From Rhodobacteraceae bacterium UBA3069 (lineage in GTDB: Bacteria; Pseudomonadota; Alphaproteobacteria; Rhodobacterales; Rhodobacteraceae), in NCBI GenBank assembly GCA_002366795.1, contig DFBX01000003.1:1-47661 (forward strand): a DNA stretch of 47,661 nt. The letters are read 5' to 3'. Below the pieces are notes generated by a model. It worked only from the letters and a program-made list of their open reading frames with translations. It was not told the origin of the DNA and searched no databases. Shown in pieces: positions 26,917 through 36,149 of this stretch. The position numbers and the translations under genes are program-made. Position 1 is the stretch's first letter; each line of letters begins with the position of its first letter.

Positions 26917-28293
26917 ATGAAGGTCATCATCTGCGGTGCGGGTCAGGTCGGCTGGCAGATCGCGCGCCACCTTTCGGGCGAAAACAACGATGTCACCGTG
27001 GTGGATAACAATCCCGACCTGGTGCGCCGCGCGACCGATACGCTGGACGTGCAGGGGGTGACGGGCTTTGCCTCCTACCCCGATGTGCTGGACCGGGCGG
27101 GCGCGCGCGACGCGGACATGATCATCGCCGCCACCTATTCCGACGAGGTGAACATGGTCACCTGCCAAGTGGCGCATTCGGTCTTCTCGATCTCGCGCAA
27201 GATCGCGCGGCTGCGGTCGGGCTCGTATCTCAAGGCGGAATACGGTGATTTGTATCGCCGCGACCACCTGCCCATCGATGTGCGCATCTCGCCCGAGCAA
27301 GAGGTGGCCGAAGCGGCGCTGCAGCGTCTTGCCTCGCCCGCGGCCTTCGATACCGAGGTGTTCCTTGACGGCAAGGCGCAGCTGCTGGGCATCAATATCG
27401 ACCAGGATTGCCCGGTTGTGAACACGCCGCTTCGGCAGTTGACCGACCTGTTTTTCACGCTGCGCGCGGTGGTCGTCGGCATCCGGCGGCGCGGGCGGTT
27501 GTTCGCGCCCGAACCGGGTGACCAGTTGTTTGAGGGCGACGATTGCTATGTCATGGCCGTGACCGACGACGTGCGCCGCACGCTGGAAGTGTTCGGCAAG
27601 ACGACGAAAACCCAAAAGCGGGTGGTGATCATCGGGGGCGGCAATGTCGGGCTTTCGGTGGCCCGCGCGCTGGAAGCCCGCGCCGACCGTGTGCGCGCCA
27701 AGGTGATCGAGCGGAACCGTAAACATGCCGAAATCGCCGCCGACGCACTGGAACGGACCATCGTGTTGCATGGTGACGGGCTGGACGTGGGCCTGCTGAA
27801 AGAGGCGGCGATCGAACGGGCCGATGCGGTGCTATGCATCACCGATGACGACAAGACCAACATGCTGGCCGCCGTGCGCGCCAAGGCCGAGGGCTGCCCC
27901 ATGGCCATCGCCCTGATCAACGATCCGACGCTGGTGCCGCTGCTGCAACCGCTTGGCATCGACGCCTATATCAACCCGCGCGCCACCACCGTGTCGTCGA
28001 TCCTGCGCCATATCCGCCACGGGCGCGTGCGCGGAGTCTATTCCGTGGGCGACGCCGAGGCCGAGGTGATCGAGGCCGAGGTGCTGGAAACATCCCCCAT
28101 CGCGGGCCGCGCCGTGCGCGACATCGATTTCCCCGAGGGCGTGCTGATCGGTGCGATCCGCAAGGGCGACAAGGTGTTGAAACCGACCGGCGACATGAAG
28201 GTGGAAAAGAACGATACCATCGTGATCTTCTCTTTGGCCGGTGACGTGCCCGAGGTCGAGCGCCTGCTGCAAGTTTCGATCGACTTTTTCTAG
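26917..28293 (+). CDS. trkA: Trk potassium uptake regulatory subunit TrkA
   Basis: The cytoplasmic NAD(H)-binding gating subunit of the Trk K+ channel. The 458-residue protein has two tandem RCK modules, each a Rossmann domain plus RCK_C: the first begins MKVIICGAGQVGWQIA, the second KRVVIIGGGNVGLSVA (about 229). Both nucleotide motifs are intact. It is followed after one base by trkH. Placement between ntrX and hfq is common in Rhodobacterales. Confidence 0.96.
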   Translation: MKVIICGAGQVGWQIARHLSGENNDVTVVDNNPDLVRRATDTLDVQGVTGFASYPDVLDRAGARDADMIIAATYSDEVNMVTCQVAHSVFSISRKIARLRSGSYLKAEYGDLYRRDHLPIDVRISPEQEVAEAALQRLASPAAFDTEVFLDGKAQLLGINIDQDCPVVNTPLRQLTDLFFTLRAVVVGIRRRGRLFAPEPGDQLFEGDDCYVMAVTDDVRRTLEVFGKTTKTQKRVVIIGGGNVGLSVARALEARADRVRAKVIERNRKHAEIAADALERTIVLHGDGLDVGLLKEAAIERADAVLCITDDDKTNMLAAVRAKAEGCPMAIALINDPTLVPLLQPLGIDAYINPRATTVSSILRHIRHGRVRGVYSVGDAEAEVIEAEVLETSPIAGRAVRDIDFPEGVLIGAIRKGDKVLKPTGDMKVEKNDTIVIFSLAGDVPEVERLLQVSIDFF

Positions 28294-28294
28294 G

Positions 28295-29806
28295 ATGGAA
28301 CGCCGGATCGCCAACCAACCCCTGTTCCTGCTTCTGGCGGGGATCGGTGCCGCGGCCATGTTCGTGCCCGCGATCCATGCGCTGGCAAATGAACGCCACC
28401 ACGAGGCGCGCGCGTTCTTCTATTCGGGCCTGCTGGGGCTGATCATCGTGACGTTGATCGCCGTGGCGCGCGACTCGATTCCGCGGCGCTATCGGGAAAT
28501 GCGCAACCTTGCCGCCCTGTTCGCCGCCTTTGCGTTCCTGCCGCTGATGTTGGCCGTGCCGTTCCACGAGGCCCTGCGCACCACCACCTTTTTAAATGCC
28601 TATGCCGAAATGGTGTCGGCCCTGACCACCACCGGCATGCCGCATTTCGAACCCGAACGCTTGTCCAGCACGCTGCACCTTTGGCGCGCCATGGTCGGCT
28701 GGATGGGCGGGCTGCTGGTCTGGGTGGCGGCGGCCTCGATCCTGGCCCCGCTTTCGCTTGGCGGGTTCGAGGTGACGGCCACGGCCGAACCGGGGCAGGG
28801 CGAGCGGTTGTCGCAATTCGCGCTGGTCGATCCGCAGCGCCGCATCATCCGCACGGCGCTGCGCCTAGTCCCGATCTATGGCGGCCTGACGGCGATTTTG
28901 TGGGTTCTGCTGATCATTCTGGGCGAGGTGCCGTTGGTTGCCGCCTGTCATGCGATGTCCACGCTGTCTACCTCGGGGATTTCGCCGGTGGGCGGGGTGC
29001 AGAACGCCAGCGCAGGCTATGCGGGCGAGGGGCTGATCGCGCTGTTCATGTTGTTCGCGCTGTCGCGGCTGACATTTTCCAACGATACGCTGACCTCGGC
29101 CCGGCCCGGAATTTTGCGCGATCCCGAATTCCGTTTGGGGATGATGATCGTGATCGGCGTGCCGCTGATCCTGTTCCTGCGCCACTGGATCGGCGCTTAC
29201 GAGGTTTCCTCGGAGCGTACGGTGACAGATGCCATCGCGGCGTTGTGGGGCGGGCTGTTCACGGTCCTTTCCTTCCTGACCACCACCGGGTTCGAAAGCG
29301 CGGCATGGCATTCGGCGCGCGACTGGTCGGGGATGCCGACACCGGGGCTGATCTTTCTTGGGCTGGCGATCATCGGCGGCGGCGTGGCCACAACGGCGGG
29401 GGGCGTCAAGCTGCTGCGCGTCTGGGTGCTGTACCTGAACGGCGTGCGCGAAATGGAACGGATGATCCACCCCAGTTCGGTGGGCCGCTCCGGGGCGCAG
29501 AACCGCCGGTTTCGCCGCAAGGGCGCTTTCGTGGCGTGGATCTTCTTCATGCTGTTCGCAATGACGCTGGCGCTTCTGATGCTGGTGCTGGCCGCGTTCG
29601 GGGCCGATTTCGAAACCGCGACCGTATTGGCCATCGCCGCGCTGGCCAATACCGGGCCGCTGGTCAGTGCCGCCCCGGAATTCCCCATCGTCCTGGCGGA
29701 ACTTGGCGATGGCGCGCGCATGGCGCTGGTGGCGGGGATGGTGTTGGGACGGCTGGAAATGCTGGCGATCATCGCGCTTTTGACCACCGAAACATGGCGC
29801 GACTGA
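28295..29806 (+). CDS. trkH: Trk potassium channel subunit TrkH
   Basis: The membrane pore of the Trk system, 503 residues with about ten hydrophobic helices. The four selectivity-filter loops are visible: SALTTTGMPHF, MSTLSTSGISPVGG, LSFLTTTGFES and AALANTGPL. The start at 28295 lies one base after the trkA stop, with its ribosome site inside trkA; the longer frame from 28241 overlaps trkA coding and is rejected. A short inverted repeat (TGTGAAA/TTTCACA) follows the gene but has only a weak T run. Confidence 0.95.
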   Translation: MERRIANQPLFLLLAGIGAAAMFVPAIHALANERHHEARAFFYSGLLGLIIVTLIAVARDSIPRRYREMRNLAALFAAFAFLPLMLAVPFHEALRTTTFLNAYAEMVSALTTTGMPHFEPERLSSTLHLWRAMVGWMGGLLVWVAAASILAPLSLGGFEVTATAEPGQGERLSQFALVDPQRRIIRTALRLVPIYGGLTAILWVLLIILGEVPLVAACHAMSTLSTSGISPVGGVQNASAGYAGEGLIALFMLFALSRLTFSNDTLTSARPGILRDPEFRLGMMIVIGVPLILFLRHWIGAYEVSSERTVTDAIAALWGGLFTVLSFLTTTGFESAAWHSARDWSGMPTPGLIFLGLAIIGGGVATTAGGVKLLRVWVLYLNGVREMERMIHPSSVGRSGAQNRRFRRKGAFVAWIFFMLFAMTLALLMLVLAAFGADFETATVLAIAALANTGPLVSAAPEFPIVLAELGDGARMALVAGMVLGRLEMLAIIALLTTETWRD

Positions 29807-29960
29807 ACCAGTGTGAAACCCCGCATCCCGCCCGTGAAAAGCGCCTGATTTCACAGGCTGATTTTTGGGCTGGAAACTCGCCCGATGGCGCTACATAATC
29901 GCCACGCAGGGACAGGCCCGCAATACGTGTGGGCCAAGCGCAAGAACAAAGGTAATTCAG

Positions 29961-30200
29961 ATGGCTTCCGACAAACAGAACCTTCAGGACGCATTTCTAA
30001 ATCACACGCGGAAGACCAAGATTCCCGTGACGATCTTCCTGATCAATGGCGTCAAATTGCAGGGTGTCATCACTTGGTTCGACAATTTCTGTGTGCTTCT
30101 GCGCCGCGACGGGCAATCGCAGCTGGTGTATAAACACGCCATCTCGACGATCATGCCGGCACAGCCCATCAACCTTTATGACGGTGAAGACGCCAATTGA
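29961..30200 (+). CDS. hfq: RNA chaperone Hfq
   Basis: Hexameric Sm-like protein that pairs small RNAs with mRNAs. The 79-residue form has Sm1 (NLQDAFLNHTRKTKIPVTIFLINGVKL region) and Sm2 (VYKHAISTIMP), with the usual short alphaproteobacterial C-terminus. AAAGGT lies upstream of the start. A possible -10 CATAAT at 29896 lies within the 154-base gap after trkH. Its stop overlaps the hflX start by one base (TGATG). Confidence 0.97.
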   Translation: MASDKQNLQDAFLNHTRKTKIPVTIFLINGVKLQGVITWFDNFCVLLRRDGQSQLVYKHAISTIMPAQPINLYDGEDAN

Positions 30201-31474
30201 TGGAACATGACAGGGAACAGACCCGTGCATGGGTTCTGCATCCCGACCTGATTTCTGACCGTGACCGCCGCGAAAGCGAATACGCTTTGGAAGAGGCCGT
30301 ATCGCTTGCCGCTGCCCTGCCGCATCTTTCGGTGGAAGGGTCCGAACGGGTCCGCGTAGCGCGGCCGCATCCCGGCCTTCTGTTCGGCACCGGCAAGGTC
30401 GAGGAACTGGCCGAACGGTTCAAGCAAAACGAAATCGAGCTGGTCCTGATCGACGGGCCGGTGTCGCCCATCCAGCAGCGCAATCTGGAAAAGGCGTGGA
30501 AGGTCAAGGTGCTGGACCGCACCGGGCTGATCCTGGAAATATTCTCGGACCGCGCCCGCACCCGCGAAGGGGTGTTGCAGGTTGAAATGGCGGCGCTGTC
30601 CTATCAGCGCACGCGGCTGGTGCGGGCATGGACCCACCTTGAACGCCAGCGTGGCGGGCTTGGCTTTGTCGGCGGCCCCGGTGAAACCCAGATCGAAGCG
30701 GACCGCCGCGCCATCGACGAACAGCTTGTGCGCCTGCGCCGCCAGCTGGCAAAGGTGGTGAAAACCCGCGAACTGCACCGTGCTGCTCGCGCAAAGGTGC
30801 CGTTCCCCATTGTCGCGCTTGTCGGCTATACCAACGCGGGAAAATCAACGCTTTTCAACCGCTTGACGGGTGCCGACGTGATGGCGAAAGACATGCTGTT
30901 CGCCACGCTGGACCCGACGATGCGGCGTATCCAACTGCCCGAGGGCGGGCCAGAGGTAATCCTGTCCGACACGGTTGGGTTCATTTCCGATCTGCCGACC
31001 GAATTGGTCGCCGCCTTCCGCGCCACGCTAGAGGAAGTGCTGTCCGCCCACCTGATCCTGCATGTGCGCGACATCGCCCATTCGGAAACCGAGGGGCAGG
31101 CGAAAAACGTGCATGACATCCTCGCCTCGCTTGGCGTGGGTGATGATATTCCCATGATCGAGGTCTGGAACAAGATCGACCTGCTGGACGATTCCGCCCG
31201 TGAGGGGATGCGCCAGCGGGCGCAGCGCGACGAACATATCCACGCGATTTCCGCCATCACCGGCGAGGGCATCCCCGAATTGATGGATGCGGTGTCCCTT
31301 GCGCTGGACGCCGCGCGGCACGAAACCACCTTTACGCTGCCCTTTTCCGAAGGGCGCAAGCGGGCTTGGCTGTTCGAACAGGGCGTCGTCGAGGATGAGC
31401 AGCAGACCGAGGACGGGTTCACCCTGACCGTGCTATGGACCGCGCGTCAGGAAAAACGGTTCCGCGATTTGTGA
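30200..31474 (+). CDS. hflX: Ribosome-rescue GTPase HflX
   Basis: A GTPase that splits stalled 70S ribosomes. The 424-residue protein has the HflX N-terminal domain (LLFGTGKVEEL and the GGLGFVGGPGETQIEADRR linker) and a G domain with G1 GYTNAGKST, G3 DTVGFI and G4 NKID. ATG 30200 overlaps the hfq stop, so translation is coupled. The hfq-hflX pair is widely conserved. It converges on the penicillin-acylase family gene. Confidence 0.96.
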   Translation: MEHDREQTRAWVLHPDLISDRDRRESEYALEEAVSLAAALPHLSVEGSERVRVARPHPGLLFGTGKVEELAERFKQNEIELVLIDGPVSPIQQRNLEKAWKVKVLDRTGLILEIFSDRARTREGVLQVEMAALSYQRTRLVRAWTHLERQRGGLGFVGGPGETQIEADRRAIDEQLVRLRRQLAKVVKTRELHRAARAKVPFPIVALVGYTNAGKSTLFNRLTGADVMAKDMLFATLDPTMRRIQLPEGGPEVILSDTVGFISDLPTELVAAFRATLEEVLSAHLILHVRDIAHSETEGQAKNVHDILASLGVGDDIPMIEVWNKIDLLDDSAREGMRQRAQRDEHIHAISAITGEGIPELMDAVSLALDAARHETTFTLPFSEGRKRAWLFEQGVVEDEQQTEDGFTLTVLWTARQEKRFRDL

Positions 31475-31487
31475 CATGCGCCGCCGT

Positions 31488-33956
31488 TCAGTCGGCGCGC
31501 GGCACCAACAACGTGACACCCGTCGCCGCCGCCCGTGCAAGGGTTTCATCCAGCGACATGGGGATGTATTCGCCGCGCCGCCACAACTCTCCCATATCGT
31601 CGTAGTGGCGTGACAGCGGGTGGCCCGATTGCCCGGTGGCGATGATAAACAGCGACGAATCCGGGTCGGCAAAGTCATAGACGCCGCGATAGCCCGCACC
31701 ATGCACGTTGGTATAGGGCCGCTTGCCGGTGCCGCGCCCGATCCCGCGCGACAGGGTGTGATCCCCGCCCGAAGTGCTTTGCCGGATGTTCACGATGCTG
31801 CGGACCAGTGGACGGTCGCCCAGTTCGGGATGCTTGTGAAGCGCCTGGTGGGCATCGCCCCAGCGCAGCGATTCCAGACCGTTGCCATAGGTGGCCAGCA
31901 CCTCGATCAGGGCCGCGTCCAACGCCTGGCGCGACATTTCAGTGCAGGTTTCCGTGGGTGCGGACTGGATCACGTCGCACCATGTGCCCGCACCGTTCAC
32001 ATCGCGGAACACACGTTCGATGAACAGCGGCTCGACATGGGTGAATTCCTCGGCCAGCGGGCCCAACTCGTCGCGGATCAGGCGCTGTTGCAGGGCGCGG
32101 ACCCAAGCGGCATAGATCAGCGGCTCGGGCATATGTTCGTTCATCTCGCCGTTCCAGTTGCCCAGCAGTTCCAGCGCGCGCTGGCGCAGGTGTTCGGGCG
32201 TGCCTTCGGGGGCGGGATCGCCGGTAAACCACAGGTCCGCGCCGATCAGCGGCAAAAGCGTGCGCGCCGCGACGGACACCGTATCCAATTGCGCTTCTTT
32301 GAAACTATCGCGGGTGTGAACCTGCCGCGCCTGCATCAGGCGGGTCCAACGCTGCACCCGCTGGCTGTCGCCCCAGTTGAAGCTGACGTGATCGGGGAAG
32401 GGACGGTTGACCAACTTGTTGTTGGTATTGCCGACAAGACCCCCCGCCGGGTCGATCACTTGCGGGTTCTCCGCATAATCCATTCGCCCCTGCCAGCGGT
32501 TCGCCGCGATCCAGCCGGGGCTGGGAATGCGCCCCTGGCTTTGATGCGCGGGGTCACGGCGCGGCACCACGCCCAGCATCTTGAGCGCCACGCGGTCAGA
32601 GGTGGCGAAGGTCACAACCCATGACGGCGCCACCATTTGTGCGCCGGTCAGCATCGCCTCTTCGATGGACTTGGCATACATCATCCCGATGACCGAGGTC
32701 ATCGAGGTGTCGCGCGGGCTAAGCGCGGTCCAGCCAAGCGCCGCAACCCGCCCCTGTGGGGTGATCTTGTCGAGGTTGAACATAGAGCCGGGCAGAACCG
32801 GGCCATTGTCCGTCCAGCGCAGGGTCAGCGTGACCGGGGCACTGTCCTTGATCCGTATGATCGAAGGGCGGGTTTCAAACGCCTTGAAACCGCTTGGCGT
32901 TTGATATTCCTCGGGGTTTTCGGGGTTTAGTCTTTCAATGAAAATGTCCTGATCGTCGGCATAGCTGGCGGTTATCGTCCAGCCCATCTGCTGCCCGCGT
33001 CCAGAAATGATGGCGGGAATGCCCGGGATGGTGCCGCCGATGACGCCGCCATGGGACAATTCAAGCCGGGCCAGATACCAGCGGCCGGGCGCGGTAAACC
33101 GCATATGCGGATCGTTCGCCAGCAAGGACCGGCCCGTGGCCGACCGGCTGGGCGCTGCGGCCCATGCGTTCGACGCGGACCCCATGTTGGCGGCAGGCAC
33201 CGGCCAGAACGCATCGGTGGCGGGGGGTGTGCCGGCATAGCGCGCCAGCGGCGCATCCATCAGCGCCCGGTAGTCCGGCAATTCCATCACACCCTGACCG
33301 GGCGCATCGGGCAACAGGTCGGCCAGCCGTGCCGCATCGGGCAGCATCAACGAGGCGCGGGCGCGCAGAACCTCGTCCTGCAACTGCGCGGATTGTTCCA
33401 GCGCCATCAGTTTCAGCAGGGCGATGCTGTCCGCCGGGGTCCACGGGGCCACCGGCATACGATACAGAAACATTTCGGGCGCGCCGCGGCCCAATGCGCT
33501 GTCGTTCACCTCTTGCAGGCGGGCGTTGACGCCGCGGGCATAGGCGGCCAGCGCGGATTCGGTCCGGCTGTCCTGCGCCTGTACCGATTTCTGCGCGCGG
33601 CTATACAGGTCCAGCCGTCGCATCAGCTTGTCCGTATTCAGGGCGGAAGGTCCGAACACCTCGGCCAGGCGGCCCTGCACAGTGGCCCGCGCCATGACCA
33701 TCTGCCACATCCGGTCCTGCGCATGGGCATAGCCAAGGCCGAAAAACACATCGCGGTCGGATTCGCCGAAGATATGCGGAACATTGGCATTGTTGCGCAC
33801 CACCTCGACCGGGGCGGTCAGCCCGCGCACGGACAATTCGCGGTCATAATCAGGCAAGCTGCGCGATGCGAAATAATAGACAAACAGCACCACAAGCACG
33901 GCCAGCAGAACCATGCCGCTTGCGATCCTCAACAGCCAACGAAACAATGACGCCAT
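31488..33956 (-). CDS. Penicillin acylase family (Ntn-hydrolase) protein
   Basis: A 822-residue N-terminal-nucleophile amidohydrolase. Relatives cleave penicillins or N-acyl-homoserine lactones; the natural substrate is unknown. An N-terminal hydrophobic helix (about 12-29) directs it to the periplasm. The alpha-chain part has NVPHIFGESDRDVFFGLGYAHAQDRMWQM. The nucleophile is S262 in NMGSASNAW, where self-cleavage before the serine frees the beta chain, followed by SATGRSLLANDPHM. Later conserved residues are in GTIPGIPAIISG and GNTNNKLV. The start at 33956 is the likely one; an ATG eight codons upstream (33980) is also possible. It is divergent from the dehydrogenase gene. Confidence 0.9.
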   Translation of the reverse strand: MASLFRWLLRIASGMVLLAVLVVLFVYYFASRSLPDYDRELSVRGLTAPVEVVRNNANVPHIFGESDRDVFFGLGYAHAQDRMWQMVMARATVQGRLAEVFGPSALNTDKLMRRLDLYSRAQKSVQAQDSRTESALAAYARGVNARLQEVNDSALGRGAPEMFLYRMPVAPWTPADSIALLKLMALEQSAQLQDEVLRARASLMLPDAARLADLLPDAPGQGVMELPDYRALMDAPLARYAGTPPATDAFWPVPAANMGSASNAWAAAPSRSATGRSLLANDPHMRFTAPGRWYLARLELSHGGVIGGTIPGIPAIISGRGQQMGWTITASYADDQDIFIERLNPENPEEYQTPSGFKAFETRPSIIRIKDSAPVTLTLRWTDNGPVLPGSMFNLDKITPQGRVAALGWTALSPRDTSMTSVIGMMYAKSIEEAMLTGAQMVAPSWVVTFATSDRVALKMLGVVPRRDPAHQSQGRIPSPGWIAANRWQGRMDYAENPQVIDPAGGLVGNTNNKLVNRPFPDHVSFNWGDSQRVQRWTRLMQARQVHTRDSFKEAQLDTVSVAARTLLPLIGADLWFTGDPAPEGTPEHLRQRALELLGNWNGEMNEHMPEPLIYAAWVRALQQRLIRDELGPLAEEFTHVEPLFIERVFRDVNGAGTWCDVIQSAPTETCTEMSRQALDAALIEVLATYGNGLESLRWGDAHQALHKHPELGDRPLVRSIVNIRQSTSGGDHTLSRGIGRGTGKRPYTNVHGAGYRGVYDFADPDSSLFIIATGQSGHPLSRHYDDMGELWRRGEYIPMSLDETLARAAATGVTLLVPRAD

Positions 33957-34034
33957 AAGCCCGCCCGAACCCCCTTGCATTCCGCCCCTAGCTAGCCACA
34001 ATCGCGACCAAACACAATGAAGGGGAGGTGGCCA

Positions 34035-34907
34035 ATGGCCAAAGTAGCATTTCTTGGACTGGGCGTGATGGGGTATCCGATGGCGGGGCATCTGGCCGCC
34101 AAGGGACATGACGTTACCGTTTACAACCGGACCTTTGCCAAGGCTGAAAAATGGGCTGCGGAACATGGCGGGCAGGCGCGCGAAACCCCGCGCGAGGCGG
34201 CAGAGGGCGCGGATTTCGTGATGGCCTGCGTCGGCAATGATGACGACTTGCGCGCGGTTTGCACCGGGCCCGACGGCGCCTTTGCCGGCATGGCCAAGGG
34301 CGCGATTTTCGTCGATCACACCACCGTGTCGTCCAAGGTGACGACAGAGATGTATGCCGCAGCAAGGGAAAAAGGCTGCGGTTTTGTCGATGCGCCGGTG
34401 TCCGGCGGGCAGGCGGGTGCGGAAAACGGCGTGCTGTCGGTGATGTGTGGCGGCGACCAGTCCGATTTCGACGCGGCAGCGCCGGTGATCGACGCCTATG
34501 CCAAGATTTGCAAGCGCCTGGGCGAATCCGGCGCGGGGCAGATCACCAAGATGTGCAACCAGATCGCCATTGCCGGGCTGGTGCAGGGCCTTTCTGAATC
34601 GCTGCATTTCGCGCAAAAGGCCGGTCTGGATGGTGCGGCCGTGGTCGAGGTGATCAGCCAGGGCGCTGCCGGTTCCTGGCAGATGGCGAACCGTTATCAA
34701 ACCATGCTGGCGGACGAGTTCGACCACGGTTTCGCCGTGGACTGGATGCGCAAGGATTTGAACATCTGCCTGTCCACCGGCGACGAGATAGGCGCCTCTT
34801 TGCCTGTGACCGCGCTTGTGGACCAGTTCTACAAGGATGTGCAGAAACTGGGCGGCGGTCGCTGGGATACCTCGGCTTTGCTGAAACGCTTGAACGCGAT
34901 GGGCTAA
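34035..34907 (+). CDS. NAD(P)-dependent beta-hydroxyacid dehydrogenase (HIBADH/GarR family)
   Basis: Oxidises or reduces a small beta-hydroxyacid such as 3-hydroxyisobutyrate or tartronate semialdehyde; the substrate is not fixed by sequence. The 290-residue protein has the Rossmann motif FLGLGVMGYPMAGHL, the substrate loop DAPVSGGQAGAENGVLSVM and the catalytic lysine in GAGQITKMCNQ. GGGAGG lies about 6 bases upstream of the start. Confidence 0.9.
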   Translation: MAKVAFLGLGVMGYPMAGHLAAKGHDVTVYNRTFAKAEKWAAEHGGQARETPREAAEGADFVMACVGNDDDLRAVCTGPDGAFAGMAKGAIFVDHTTVSSKVTTEMYAAAREKGCGFVDAPVSGGQAGAENGVLSVMCGGDQSDFDAAAPVIDAYAKICKRLGESGAGQITKMCNQIAIAGLVQGLSESLHFAQKAGLDGAAVVEVISQGAAGSWQMANRYQTMLADEFDHGFAVDWMRKDLNICLSTGDEIGASLPVTALVDQFYKDVQKLGGGRWDTSALLKRLNAMG

Positions 34908-34939
34908 CCACCTGTCGGTCATGCGAAAATTGAGGGGCG

Positions 34940-34955
34940 GTATGGAATTCCATAC
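34940..34955. promoter_or_regulatory. 16-bp perfect palindrome in an intergenic region
   Basis: GTATGGAATTCCATAC reads the same on both strands, 33 bases after the dehydrogenase stop and inside the 194-base gap before the convergent transporter gene. Its size suits a dimeric repressor site (GntR-like sites often look like this), but both flanking genes end here, so no promoter is expected nearby. Function unknown. Confidence 0.4.
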
Positions 34956-35101
34956 TGTTCTTTTGTACATGTGATGCGCAATGTAGGGCCGGATGCGGGG
35001 CTGATGCGATTCTGCGTCAGTGTGACAGGTTCGCTTTTCCCATATCGAGTTTCAGGCCCGTAAGGGCTGCGTGTTACGCCCCGTGTCCACCTTGATCCTG
35101 C

Positions 35102-35434
35102 CTAGTGCGGCGAGGCGTTAGAAAATAGCTGGATCACCATAATCCCGCCAAGGATCATCGCGATGCCCAGCACCGCGGCAAGGTCCAGTTTCTGCCCGAA
35201 CACCAGCAGCCCGATCAATGCGATCAGCACGATACCAAGCCCGCTCCATAGTGCATAGACGATGCCGACGGGCAAGACCTTTAGCGTCAGGGACATCAGG
35301 TAAAAGCTGATCGCATAGGCCAGCACGAACAGCACCGATGGCCACAAACGCGAAAATTGCTGGCTGGCTTGTAGGGCAGTGGTGCCAACGGTTTCGGCCA
35401 CCACGGCCAAGATCAGGATCAGGTAGGCGGGCAT
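35102..35434 (-). CDS. Small multidrug resistance (SMR) family transporter
   Basis: A 110-residue, four-helix inner-membrane exporter. The essential glutamate is E14 in VVAETVGTTALQ, and the family's YALWSGLG and GIAMILGGIMVI segments are present. It would export lipophilic cations or guanidinium-like compounds; the subtype is not clear. The ribosome site AAAGGAAAAG overlaps the stop codon of the yitT-family gene upstream, so the two form an operon. Confidence 0.9.
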   Translation of the reverse strand: MPAYLILILAVVAETVGTTALQASQQFSRLWPSVLFVLAYAISFYLMSLTLKVLPVGIVYALWSGLGIVLIALIGLLVFGQKLDLAAVLGIAMILGGIMVIQLFSNASPH

Positions 35435-35444
35435 GGCTTTTCCT

Positions 35445-36056
35445 TTATGTGGCAACATACCAGTCGCGGCGGTGGTTGATCGCGATCACCATGTTGACCA
35501 CCAGGGCACCCAGCATGGAATACAGAACCGGCAGCGGTTCGATCACGGCAAAGGCCAGCGCGAACACTCCCGCATCGAACAAGAGCTGCGTCCAGCCAGC
35601 GCGAAACCCGATTTTATCCTGCAAATACAATGCGACAATGCCAACCCCGCCAAGGCTGGCCCCGTGGCGAAACAGCGCCAGCAGCCCGGCACCCGTGACC
35701 ATGCCGAACAGGATCGCGCCGACCACGGGATGCAGCTGTTCGATGCGGAAATACCCCGGCAGCGCCATGGAAATCACTGAAAGCAGCCCCACCGCTGCAA
35801 AGGTTTTCAGCGTAAAGGCCCATCCCATGCGCCGGAACCCCAGCCAATAGAACGGAAGGTTTATGACAAAGAACACCGGGCCAAAGCCCCAGCCGGTCAT
35901 GTAGGATATCAGCACCGCCAACCCGGCCGTCTGGCCCGTCACCAGCCCTAGGTGGGTCAGGATCAGAACCCCGGTCGCGGCCATGGTGGTGCCGAAGAAA
36001 AGCCCCTGCGCATCCGCAAGGGCAGAATGTTTATGTGTGATGTCAGCCATGGTCAT
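35445..36056 (-). CDS. YitT family membrane protein
   Basis: A 203-residue membrane protein with five or six hydrophobic helices. GLFFGTTMAATGVLIL, GLVTGQTAGLAVLISYMTG and RHGASLGGVGIVALYLQ fit the YitT/DUF161 family, whose transport role is not established. A second ATG two codons later (36050) is an equally possible start; neither has a good ribosome site. It lies immediately before the SMR gene on the same strand. Confidence 0.85.
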   Translation of the reverse strand: MTMADITHKHSALADAQGLFFGTTMAATGVLILTHLGLVTGQTAGLAVLISYMTGWGFGPVFFVINLPFYWLGFRRMGWAFTLKTFAAVGLLSVISMALPGYFRIEQLHPVVGAILFGMVTGAGLLALFRHGASLGGVGIVALYLQDKIGFRAGWTQLLFDAGVFALAFAVIEPLPVLYSMLGALVVNMVIAINHRRDWYVAT

Positions 36057-36149
36057 GGCGGCACGCTATGCGCGCGGCGCGGCGGCGTCCAGCAGGATCG
36101 GCAGGCGCTCAGGGGCCATGCGCCCCGGTCGCCCAATCCATGACTAATC

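Noticed and set aside
29816..29860. Inverted repeat after trkH as a strong terminator
   Set aside because: The arms are short with a long loop or AT-only pairs, and the T run is set off by several bases. It is too weak to call.
34980..35100. GCCC-GTAA-GGGC hairpin as terminator of the SMR gene
   Set aside because: The four-pair stem lies about 30 bases past the gene end and has no T run on either strand.
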